From Nitrososphaerota archaeon (lineage in GTDB: Archaea > Thermoproteota > Nitrososphaeria_A > Caldarchaeales > Wolframiiraptoraceae): a stretch of DNA of 5,132 nucleotides. Where the stretch lies: contig JAGHCZ010000125.1 of NCBI GenBank assembly GCA_021160205.1, positions 1-5,132 of the forward strand. Direction: 5' to 3'. The stretch's first letter is position 1. Each line of letters begins with the position of its first letter. The translations under genes were made by a program, and so were the position numbers. The notes beneath the pieces are model-generated. The model ran no database searches and was not told the origin of the DNA. It worked only from the letters and a program-made list of their open reading frames with translations. Below, piece after piece: positions 1 to 4,553 of the stretch.

Positions 1-308
1 CCTCTAATAGTTCCGGCTTCAGCTTCGACGGGATCCGTCGCTCCTATCATTTTTCTCACAACGCTTATAGCTTTTCTTCCCTCCAAGACCATTAGGACCA
101 CGGTTTTCCCGGCGATCGTGTTTATCAGATTATCGTAGAACGGTTTGCCGTAATGGATTTTGTATAGTTCTGCTGCTTTTTCTTTACTCATCTTCTCGAC
201 CCTCAATTGGAGTATCTTCAAGCCTTTTCGCTCAAATCTCGAAATCACTTCGCCGATTAAGCCTCTTTGCACGCAGCTGGGCTTTAACATGACGAACGTT
301 CGCTCCAT
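1..308 (-). CDS. ndk: Nucleoside diphosphate kinase, N-terminal part (cut by window edge)
   Basis: This gene encodes the enzyme that moves the gamma-phosphate between nucleoside triphosphates and diphosphates through a phosphohistidine, balancing cytosolic NTP and dNTP pools. Reading down from the ATG at 308-306, 102 full codons are visible, about two thirds of a usual 135-150 residue enzyme. The protein opens MERTFVMLKP, followed by VQRGLIGEVISRFERKGLKI (residues 13-32), HYGKPFYDNL (52-61) and MIGATDPVEAEAGTIR (87-102), all family hallmarks. The frame stops just before the expected RGDF motif, and the catalytic histidine loop (NVIHGSDS in the family) lies outside the window. One oddity is residues 11-12: the usual KPDGV is KPSCV here. 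The gene lies 75 bases downstream of rpl24e. No Shine-Dalgarno precedes the ATG, but a TATA-like box lies 24 bases upstream, so a separate leaderless transcript is likely. Family assignment is secure. Confidence 0.96.
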   Translation of the reverse strand, partial: MERTFVMLKPSCVQRGLIGEVISRFERKGLKILQLRVEKMSKEKAAELYKIHYGKPFYDNLINTIAGKTVVLMVLEGRKAISVVRKMIGATDPVEAEAGTIR

Positions 309-326
309 GTCAAATCTCGTGAAAGA

Positions 327-343
327 CTATAATTTAGGGGTTG
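327..343 (-). promoter_or_regulatory. Candidate TATA promoter for ndk
   Basis: On the minus strand the sequence CTAAATTATAG (plus 327-337) is an archaeal-type TATA box centred about 24 bases before the ndk ATG at 308. That spacing would put the transcription start at or next to the start codon. The bases just upstream (338-343) are only a weak BRE match. The absence of a ribosome binding site before ndk agrees with a leaderless message. Inference from sequence only. Confidence 0.5.
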
Positions 344-359
344 ATTTTCAGCGACCGAG

Positions 360-373
360 GAAATGAGAAAACA
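360..373 (-). terminator. Possible T-rich terminator after rpl24e
   Basis: Read on the minus strand, just after the L24e stop at 384, the sequence is TGTTTTCTCATTT. Archaeal termination often needs only a T-rich non-template stretch without a hairpin. This stretch lies between the rpl24e stop and the proposed ndk TATA box, where it could separate two transcripts. It is short and interrupted, so the call is tentative. Confidence 0.25.
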
Positions 374-383
374 GCAGAGTGAC

Positions 384-578
384 CTAAGCGGACTTCGGAG
401 CGTACTTCTTGGTCCACTTCAGCTTTCTGGGATCTCTGCGGAAGTCTATCATGCTTATTCTACATTTTCTAGAGCAGAACCATAGCTGGGTTCCATCTCT
501 CTTTACGTATAGTATTCCCTTGCCGTGCAGAAATTCTCTGCCGCAGAAAGCGCATTTGTGGGTTGTCGGCAAGCTCAT
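384..578 (-). CDS. rpl24e: Large-subunit ribosomal protein L24e
   Basis: This is a small zinc-binding protein of the archaeal 50S subunit, homologous to the N-terminal part of eukaryotic eL24. From the upstream ATG it is 64 residues, a normal archaeal length. The zinc ribbon is plain: Cys9-x2-Cys12 in [10 protein letters not shown] and Cys35-x3-Cys39 in WFCSRKC, with the typical turn [16 protein letters not shown] (19-34) between them. A basic tail rich in Lys and Arg follows. It sits seven bases after the rps28e stop, so the two are co-transcribed. The start needs care. The ATG at 578-576 directly touches the GAGGTGA ribosome binding site, whereas a TTG at 572-570 lies six bases from it and gives a protein beginning MPTTHKC, closer to the MP- start I recall for this family. 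Identity is certain; the exact start is not. Confidence 0.95.
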   Translation of the reverse strand: MSLPTTHKCAFCGREFLHGKGILYVKRDGTQLWFCSRKCRISMIDFRRDPRKLKWTKKYAPKSA

Positions 579-585
579 TCACCTC
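579..585 (-). promoter_or_regulatory. Shine-Dalgarno GAGGTGA between rps28e and rpl24e
   Basis: The seven bases between the rps28e stop codon and the first rpl24e ATG read GAGGTGA on the coding strand, a strong match to the archaeal 16S rRNA 3' end. It is the clearest ribosome binding site in the window and lies at the only tightly spaced internal operon junction. It leaves zero bases before the ATG at 578 but six before the TTG at 572, so it favours the TTG as the true L24e start. Confidence 0.75.
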
Positions 586-807
586 TCACCTAATCTTCTC
601 GGCCTCGCGCTCCGTATCCAATAGCATTAAGATGTCACCGACTCTCACAGGTCCCTTCACGTTCCTAGAAATCACCCTTCCAGCATCTCTTCCTTCAAGT
701 ATTCTAACCCTGACCTGGGTGACCTCTCCGGTAACCCCTGTTCTGCCTACTATTTGCTCGACGACCGCCGGGACGGATTCTTCGACTTTTTCAGCCCTTT
801 TGCTCAT
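586..807 (-). CDS. rps28e: Small-subunit ribosomal protein S28e
   Basis: This is a small OB-fold protein of the 30S head, found in archaea and eukaryotes (eS28) but not in bacteria. The 73-residue product is full length. A variable charged N-terminus (1-14) is followed by the family core [20 protein letters not shown] (22-41), the segment [18 protein letters not shown] (46-63), and the diagnostic C-terminal TEREAEKIR. The gene ends in TGA at 588-586, seven bases before rpl24e. The familiar archaeal partner rpl7ae is not upstream; MEMO ends 79 bases before this start. There is no convincing Shine-Dalgarno before the ATG at 807, while a TATA-like box about 24 bases upstream suggests a leaderless transcript that would begin the rps28e-rpl24e operon. 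Confidence 0.97.
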   Translation of the reverse strand: MSKRAEKVEESVPAVVEQIVGRTGVTGEVTQVRVRILEGRDAGRVISRNVKGPVRVGDILMLLDTEREAEKIR

Positions 808-826
808 GTCTTCCGCTCTTCAAGAG

Positions 827-835
827 AATTTAATC
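827..835 (-). promoter_or_regulatory. Candidate proximal TATA box for rps28e-rpl24e
   Basis: The minus-strand sequence GATTAAATT is centred about 24 bases upstream of the rps28e ATG at 807, which would start transcription at the start codon. Just downstream of it lies a short inverted repeat, CTCTT-C-AAGAG (816-826), between box and start, where an operator could sit. It competes with a more distal box at 873-880. Confidence 0.4.
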
Positions 836-872
836 TGTTCTTAACTATTTCTACGGGCTTGCAAAGCTATAC

Positions 873-880
873 CTATATAG
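873..880 (-). promoter_or_regulatory. Alternative distal TATA box for rps28e
   Basis: The sequence CTATATAG, which reads the same on both strands, lies just past the MEMO stop codon at 889-887. If used on the minus strand it would start transcription near 848 and give a leader of about 40 bases for rps28e. It is a good TATA match, but the resulting leader contains no clear ribosome binding site, so it is not obviously preferred to the proximal box. Confidence 0.35.
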
Positions 881-886
881 AAAGCT

Positions 887-1741
887 TTACTTCTCGCCAA
901 GCTCTATCTTGATCGACGCATATCCCACAACAGCGCCCCTATCCCCCGTTATATCGCCGCTCGTCGCGTGTCTAAGCACCTCGCTTTCAGAGGCTCCAAG
1001 CCTCTTCGAGGCCTCGAGAACCGCCGCGACCGGCCCATAGCCGCACATAGAAATCTCGTGTCGTCTAATGACCTCGTAAAGCCCTTCAACGTCTAATTCC
1101 ACTATCCTCTGAAGAGCCATTTCATCTTTTTGCTTGGCTATTTCATCCGGCTCGTAGTGAGTTAAATCCGTCGAAGCGACTAAGAGGAAGCTTCGATAGT
1201 TTTTCAGGGCTTCAGCCAGCGCCCCGCCGACCTCGATGCATGTTTCGAGGCTCTGATCTAGGATGCAGATAGGCAAGACTTTGAACTCTCCGAGGACGTA
1301 TTGGAGGAACGGCACTTGAACTTCTATAGAGTGTTCTCTTGAGTGCGAGAACTCATCCAAGGTGAAGACATCTGATATTTCGGCGAGCTTTAGGGCGAGC
1401 TTTTCATCGACTTTAACGCTTCCAAGCGGCGTAACCCACTCTCCACTCGGGTAAATCGAGACCGGACTTCCAACCCCATAGTGATTCGGACCTAATATAA
1501 CCACGGTTTCGGGCTTGATCCTGTTCTCGAGCTGGAGGTAGCCGTGCGCCGCGACGGGGCCCGAGTAAACGTATCCTGCGTGGGGAGATATTAGAGATGG
1601 CGGATTTCTGTCTCCTCCGGGTTTTCTCGGAAGCCTCCCTGGGCCAATTCTGTGTAGGAAGGAGTGCTCGATCTCCGCTTTCAAGCTTTCGGGCGAAGAG
1701 GGATAGAACATTCCAGCTACTGCGGGCATTCTCCTGCTCAT
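887..1741 (-). CDS. MEMO1-family protein (LigB-like dioxygenase fold)
   Basis: MEMO proteins share the fold of class III extradiol dioxygenases (LigB) and bind a metal; the archaeal role is not settled. From the ATG at 1741-1739 the protein has 284 residues, normal for the family. Visible motifs are MPAVAGMFYP (5-14), SPHAGYVYSG with His54, ILGPNHYG with His87, SREHSIEVQVPFL with His137, STDLTHYEP with Asp192 and His195, and MCGYGPVAAVL with Cys233. His54, His87 and Cys233 match the metal ligands of human MEMO1 (His49, His81, Cys244, from memory). The frame stays open up to an ATG at 1828, but that adds 29 residues with no family likeness. ATG 1729, giving MPAVAGMFYP, is a second candidate preceded by AGGAGA. 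In many archaea this gene lies beside mevalonate-pathway genes; here it is divergent from a membrane protein and upstream of rps28e. Confidence 0.94.
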   Translation of the reverse strand: MSRRMPAVAGMFYPSSPESLKAEIEHSFLHRIGPGRLPRKPGGDRNPPSLISPHAGYVYSGPVAAHGYLQLENRIKPETVVILGPNHYGVGSPVSIYPSGEWVTPLGSVKVDEKLALKLAEISDVFTLDEFSHSREHSIEVQVPFLQYVLGEFKVLPICILDQSLETCIEVGGALAEALKNYRSFLLVASTDLTHYEPDEIAKQKDEMALQRIVELDVEGLYEVIRRHEISMCGYGPVAAVLEASKRLGASESEVLRHATSGDITGDRGAVVGYASIKIELGEK

Positions 1742-1770
1742 GGCCTCATGGAAATCTATGCAAAGCCCCC

Positions 1771-1780
1771 TAAAAGTATG
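1771..1780 (-). promoter_or_regulatory. Possible TATA-like element for the MEMO gene
   Basis: CATACTTTTA on the minus strand lies about 34 bases upstream of the MEMO ATG at 1741, similar to the spacing seen at the other starts in the window. It is a weaker TATA match than the AT-rich box at 1809-1817, which can also be read toward MEMO but would leave a leader of roughly 46 bases. Which of the two is used cannot be decided by eye. Confidence 0.25.
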
Positions 1781-1801
1781 AGCCCGTAAAGGAGGGATGA
1801 A

Positions 1802-1819
1802 GGAAATGCATAATAAACC
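1802..1819 (+). promoter_or_regulatory. BRE/TATA promoter of the membrane-protein gene, possibly bidirectional
   Basis: On the plus strand a purine-rich BRE-like GGAAA (1802-1806) precedes a TATA-like CATAATAAA (1809-1817), about 32 bases upstream of the ATG at 1846. The predicted transcript would have a leader of only a few bases, which fits the lack of any ribosome binding site there. Read on the other strand the same bases give GGTTTATTATG, a fair TATA box facing the MEMO gene, so one box may serve both divergent genes. Confidence 0.45.
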
Positions 1820-1845
1820 TGATTCCACTATGACTGCGTCTTCGA

Positions 1846-2712
1846 ATGGATGCTAGAGGCGTTATCGCGTTCTGCTGGAGGACTGTGCTCTCGTCTCTCA
1901 TCCTATCCGCTCTCTTCTCCGCCGCCTCAATAATGGTGGGCCTAACAAGCCCGCTTCAATTTCCCAACCCGCTGGCCAGCCTTTGCGGCCTGATACTAAT
2001 GTGCCTTCTCGATGCAGCCATCTTAGGCTATCTCGTCATTCGTTCCCGATGGAGCGGGTGGCGGCTGGTACTCGGGGTTTTCTTCGCATTTTTCTGCGTG
2101 AAGACCTTCCTGAGCCAGATCGAAACACTCGTGTTCCTTCGCTATCTAGTGGAAATCGTTTCGGCGGAAATGCTACCCAAGTTTTTCGCCCAAGGAGCCG
2201 TCACGGCGCTCCTCTTCTCCCCCGTGCTAGTTCTAGTCCATGAACGAATGAGGAAAAGTGAAGCGTTGCAAGGTTCAGGTGGGCGGTTGATCATGCCGAA
2301 GAAAGAATGGGCTTGGAAGCTCGCTTCGATCGCGGTCATTTACGTGATCACATATATCTTGTTCGGGATGCTCGTGTTCAGGCCGCTCGCGGGAAAAGCA
2401 TTCGAAGAATATTACGCGGGGCTCCAGCTTCCTTGGTGGATTCTCCCTTTCCAAGCGGTTAGGGGGCTGATGTGGGCAGCCATAGCTATTCTCGTGGTTC
2501 GGATGATGAGGGGAAGCTGGTGGGAGGCCGGTCTGACGACCTCTTTACTATTTTCGGTGCTGATGAGCTCATCTCTTCTCATACCGACGGAAATTATGCC
2601 CGAATCCATTCGAATAGCCCATTTCGTAGAAATCTTCTCCTCAAACTTCCTATTCGGATGGATCGCGGTCTGGCTGCTACACCTCCGCGGCCGAATCCCC
2701 CGCCAAAGCTGA
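1846..2712 (+). CDS. Unrecognised polytopic membrane protein with eight predicted helices
   Basis: I do not recognise a named family. The 288-residue protein is strongly hydrophobic, with likely membrane helices near 7-33, 44-66, 72-99, 112-133, 158-180, 195-221, 227-248 and 255-280. A charged loop (134-156, containing HERMRKSE and MPKKEW) splits it into two groups of four helices. The second half carries the most constrained-looking segments: FQAVRGLMW (202-210), MRGSWWEAG (221-229) and IRIAHFVEIFSSNFLFGW (255-272). These remind me, from memory only, of uncharacterised bacterial membrane proteins with a similar RG-x-x-W and SSNFLFGW ending. There is no signal peptidase site, nucleotide-binding motif or obvious catalytic set. 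The ATG at 1846 has no Shine-Dalgarno but has a TATA box at suitable spacing. It is divergent from MEMO and 45 bases before the isomerase gene, which has its own promoter, so a shared function is unproven. Confidence 0.85.
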   Translation: MDARGVIAFCWRTVLSSLILSALFSAASIMVGLTSPLQFPNPLASLCGLILMCLLDAAILGYLVIRSRWSGWRLVLGVFFAFFCVKTFLSQIETLVFLRYLVEIVSAEMLPKFFAQGAVTALLFSPVLVLVHERMRKSEALQGSGGRLIMPKKEWAWKLASIAVIYVITYILFGMLVFRPLAGKAFEEYYAGLQLPWWILPFQAVRGLMWAAIAILVVRMMRGSWWEAGLTTSLLFSVLMSSSLLIPTEIMPESIRIAHFVEIFSSNFLFGWIAVWLLHLRGRIPRQS

Positions 2713-2715
2713 CAT

Positions 2716-2730
2716 GGAAGAATTTATTTA
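2716..2730 (+). promoter_or_regulatory. BRE/TATA promoter for the IPP isomerase gene
   Basis: Immediately after the membrane-protein stop codon, a purine-rich GGAAGAA (2716-2722) precedes TTTATTTA (2723-2730), a good archaeal BRE/TATA pair. The box centre lies about 31 bases upstream of the ATG at 2758, giving a leader of only about five bases. This suggests that the isomerase is transcribed on its own rather than only by read-through from the upstream gene. Confidence 0.55.
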
Positions 2731-2757
2731 TCGTATTTCTTAGGTGTTGATGCGTCC

Positions 2758-3834
2758 ATGTGTGCAAATACGTCATCGAGGAAGCGCGATCACCTAAGGA
2801 TAAGCCTCGAACATGATGTCGGCTTCAAGACGAAGACGACTTGGCTCGAGTACGTTGAGCTAGTTCATAAAGCGTTACCCGAGCTTGATTTCAGGGAGGT
2901 CTCGACCGAAACGACATTTCTCGGAAAGAGATTCGGGATGCCTCTTCTCATAGAGGCCATGACTGGGGGGATCGCTGAAGCAGCTGAAATAAACGGCAAC
3001 CTAGCGGAGGCGGCTGAGCGTTTTTCGATACCCATGGGCGTTGGGAGCCAGAGAGCGGCGTTGGCTGATAGCCGACTAGAGTACACGTTCAAAGTTGCTC
3101 GCGAGCGCGCGCCGAACGCGTTCCTAATAGCGAATCTAAGCGGAGTTCAGCTTGTCCGAGATGGCGTTGAAGCGGCGGAGAAGGCGGTGGAGATGATAGA
3201 GGCGGACGCGCTCGCGATACACCTCAACGCCCTCCAGGAACTCGTCCAACCCGAAGGATCGACATCTTTCAGAGGCGTCTTGAAGGTGGTGCGGGAAGTC
3301 TCCGAGAAGCTCGACGTTCCGATAATCGTCAAGGAGATCGGCTGCGGGATATCGGGCGAGGTTGCTAAGCTGCTTGAAGAGGCTGGAGTTAAGGCAATAG
3401 ATGTGGCCGGGGCTGGGGGGACGTGTTGGACGAGGATCGAGATGTTGAGGGCGACGGAGATGGACGATGAAAAAGAGCTTCTGGCGAAGACTTTCCTTGA
3501 ATGGGGCATACCGACGGCCGCGTCGATAATAGAGGTTTCATCAACCGTGAACATAGAAGTCGTGGCTTCGGGAGGGATAAGAAATGGACTCGAAGCGGCG
3601 AAAGCCATGTCAATCGGCGCCGATATGGCTGGAATAGCTTATCCGCTGCTGAAGCCCGCCGTGAAAAGCGTTAAGGAAGTGGAAAAAATATTGTCGAGTT
3701 TTCGAAATGAGCTTCGAGCCGCTATGTTCTTGACGGGATGCAAAAACGTAAGCGCGCTAAAAGAAAGCCCACACGTGCTTTTCGGCCCGATATTGGAATG
3801 GGTGAAGCAGAGAGCGGGGAAACTAGTTGAATAA
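2758..3834 (+). CDS. fni: Type 2 isopentenyl-diphosphate delta-isomerase (FMN-dependent)
   Basis: This cytosolic flavoenzyme interconverts isopentenyl and dimethylallyl diphosphate using reduced FMN and Mg2+, supplying the primer for archaeal isoprenoid membrane lipids. The 358 residues form a complete TIM barrel. Motifs in order are SSRKRDHL (6-13), FLGKRFGMPLLIEAMTGG (54-71), the flavin-site GVGSQR (94-99), NLSGVQL (126-132), AIHLNALQELVQPEG (153-167), IIVKEIGCGIS (189-199), the phosphate-binding DVAGAGGT (215-222) and SGGIRNG (271-277). Gln160 and Glu161 match the catalytic glutamine and metal-binding glutamate of characterised enzymes, and Lys192 is the conserved flavin-side lysine. No key residue is missing. 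ATG 2758 is the only sensible start; an AGGTG at 2742-2746 is too distant to be a good ribosome binding site. The usual mevalonate-pathway partners are absent nearby, although MEMO and GluRS remain within 1-2 kb. Confidence 0.97.
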   Translation: MCANTSSRKRDHLRISLEHDVGFKTKTTWLEYVELVHKALPELDFREVSTETTFLGKRFGMPLLIEAMTGGIAEAAEINGNLAEAAERFSIPMGVGSQRAALADSRLEYTFKVARERAPNAFLIANLSGVQLVRDGVEAAEKAVEMIEADALAIHLNALQELVQPEGSTSFRGVLKVVREVSEKLDVPIIVKEIGCGISGEVAKLLEEAGVKAIDVAGAGGTCWTRIEMLRATEMDDEKELLAKTFLEWGIPTAASIIEVSSTVNIEVVASGGIRNGLEAAKAMSIGADMAGIAYPLLKPAVKSVKEVEKILSSFRNELRAAMFLTGCKNVSALKESPHVLFGPILEWVKQRAGKLVE

Positions 3835-3880
3835 ATCGGATTTTCGTGAGGCTGTATACTTAGTTTTGGATGAGTCAATC

Positions 3881-3889
3881 CTTAAAAAA
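3881..3889 (+). promoter_or_regulatory. Candidate TATA box for the PH-domain gene
   Basis: CTTAAAAAA is centred about 25-26 bases upstream of the ATG at 3911, consistent with transcription starting at the start codon. The only ribosome-binding-like bases, GGAG at 3892-3895, lie 15 bases from the ATG, too far for a standard site, so a leaderless message fits better. The rest of the 76-base gap after the isomerase gene (3835-3880) shows only short T runs and nothing else I can name. Confidence 0.4.
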
Positions 3890-3910
3890 CTGGAGTAAAA
3901 CAATAACGTA

Positions 3911-4525
3911 ATGAGCGCTAAACGCTTCGGAGAAATCAAGCTCAACGAGGAGTTCAAGCCCTCTCCGCAGTTCAAGAAGCTTTACTTCATCTACTTCGCG
4001 TTCGGGGTATGCATCGGCGTCTTGACATGGTATCTTCCAATACTGCTCTTTGCCCCACCTGGAGCCAGCCTAATAATCTCAATCCTCGTCATTCCTCTGA
4101 TAATCTTTGCAGCCCTGTGGATTCCCAAATATTGCGATTCAATAGTTTACAAACTCACGAGAGACGAGATCACCTGGAGGAGGGGGGTCTGGTTTAAGAT
4201 GACCGGAATAGTTCCATATAACAGGATAACGAATATAGACATCGTTCAAGGCCCCATCTCGAGAGCCCTCGGAATAGCCTCTCTCAAAATCCAGACAGCA
4301 GGCTATTCAGGTCGAAAAGCGAGGGCGGAGATAAGGCTGGAGGGAATAGAAAAATTCGAGGAACTAAGAGACCTGATATTGCGGTTCGTTAAGGGTAAGA
4401 GACCCGTCGCGGTAGAAACTTATGAAGGGGAAGCTGTTGAGCTAAAAATTCTCAATGAGTTAGTTAAGATCAGAAGGCTGTTGGAAAAATCTGCTAAGAA
4501 AAAGTCCGGCCAAAGAGGGAAGTAA
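3911..4525 (+). CDS. Two-helix membrane protein with bacterial PH (YdbS-like) domain
   Basis: The 204-residue product has a short charged N-terminus (1-22), two membrane helices (about 24-47 and 53-73) and then a bPH2/YdbS-like domain (about 78-160). The domain shows the family pattern: YKLTRDEITWRRGVWFK (80-96), PYNRITNIDIVQGPISRALG (102-121) and LKIQTAG (125-131). Such proteins are membrane anchored with the PH-like domain in the cytoplasm; their role is generally unknown. A charged tail follows. Its stretch ELKILNELVKIRRLLEKSAK (177-196) has heptad-like leucine and isoleucine spacing and could form a short amphipathic or coiled-coil helix, ending in a lysine-rich tip. The gene follows fni by 76 bases, appears to have its own promoter, and converges on gltX. 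Family assignment is good; no specific function can be given. Confidence 0.88.
   Translation: MSAKRFGEIKLNEEFKPSPQFKKLYFIYFAFGVCIGVLTWYLPILLFAPPGASLIISILVIPLIIFAALWIPKYCDSIVYKLTRDEITWRRGVWFKMTGIVPYNRITNIDIVQGPISRALGIASLKIQTAGYSGRKARAEIRLEGIEKFEELRDLILRFVKGKRPVAVETYEGEAVELKILNELVKIRRLLEKSAKKKSGQRGK
4485..4503 (-). terminator. Possible T-tract terminator of gltX, inside the PH gene
   Basis: Two runs of five A on the plus strand (4485-4489 and 4499-4503) give TTTTT twice on the gltX coding strand, about 50-70 bases past its stop codon. They could end the gltX transcript within the 3' end of the opposing gene. The same bases encode the lysine-rich tail of the PH protein, which may fully explain them. 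Confidence 0.2.
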
Positions 4526-4530
4526 AACTC

Positions 4531-4543
4531 ATTCTTTCTTTTT
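4531..4543 (+). terminator. T-rich terminator of the PH-domain gene
   Basis: Just after the TAA at 4523-4525, the 28-base gap before the convergent gltX stop contains ATTCTTTCTTTTT. This is a typical hairpin-free archaeal T-tract terminator for plus-strand transcription, placed at a convergent gene junction where termination is needed. Confidence 0.5.
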
Positions 4544-4553
4544 CAATTATCTG

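Noticed and set aside
160..366. A 68-residue plus-strand frame opposite ndk
   Set aside because: It is antisense to a clear NDK coding sequence and has no family features.
409..844. Plus-strand open frames opposite rpl24e and rps28e
   Set aside because: They are mirror frames of two certain ribosomal protein genes, with low-complexity translation and no promoter or ribosome binding site of their own.
1739..1828. A 29-residue N-terminal extension of the MEMO protein starting at ATG 1828
   Set aside because: The extension (MESGLLCISF...) has no family similarity, would run through the divergent promoter region, and the conserved MPAVAGMFYP start lies at 1741/1729.
2503..2566. C/D-box-like elements (ATGATGA, CTGA, TGATGA) suggesting an sRNA guide
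   Set aside because: There is no closing D box, spacing is irregular, and the bases are explained by the membrane-protein codons.
2562..2573. Perfect 12-base palindrome GATGAGCTCATC
   Set aside because: It lies inside the membrane-protein coding sequence, far from any start, is a single copy and is short enough to occur by chance.
1846..2712. Internal four-helix sequence duplication in the membrane protein
   Set aside because: The best visible match (helix 4 against helix 6) pairs helices at non-equivalent positions and is only general hydrophobic similarity.
3147..3608. A 153-residue open frame antisense to the IPP isomerase gene
   Set aside because: It is Ser/Ala/Pro rich with no recognisable motif, and lies wholly opposite a strongly conserved enzyme; it is a by-product of the codon bias of fni.
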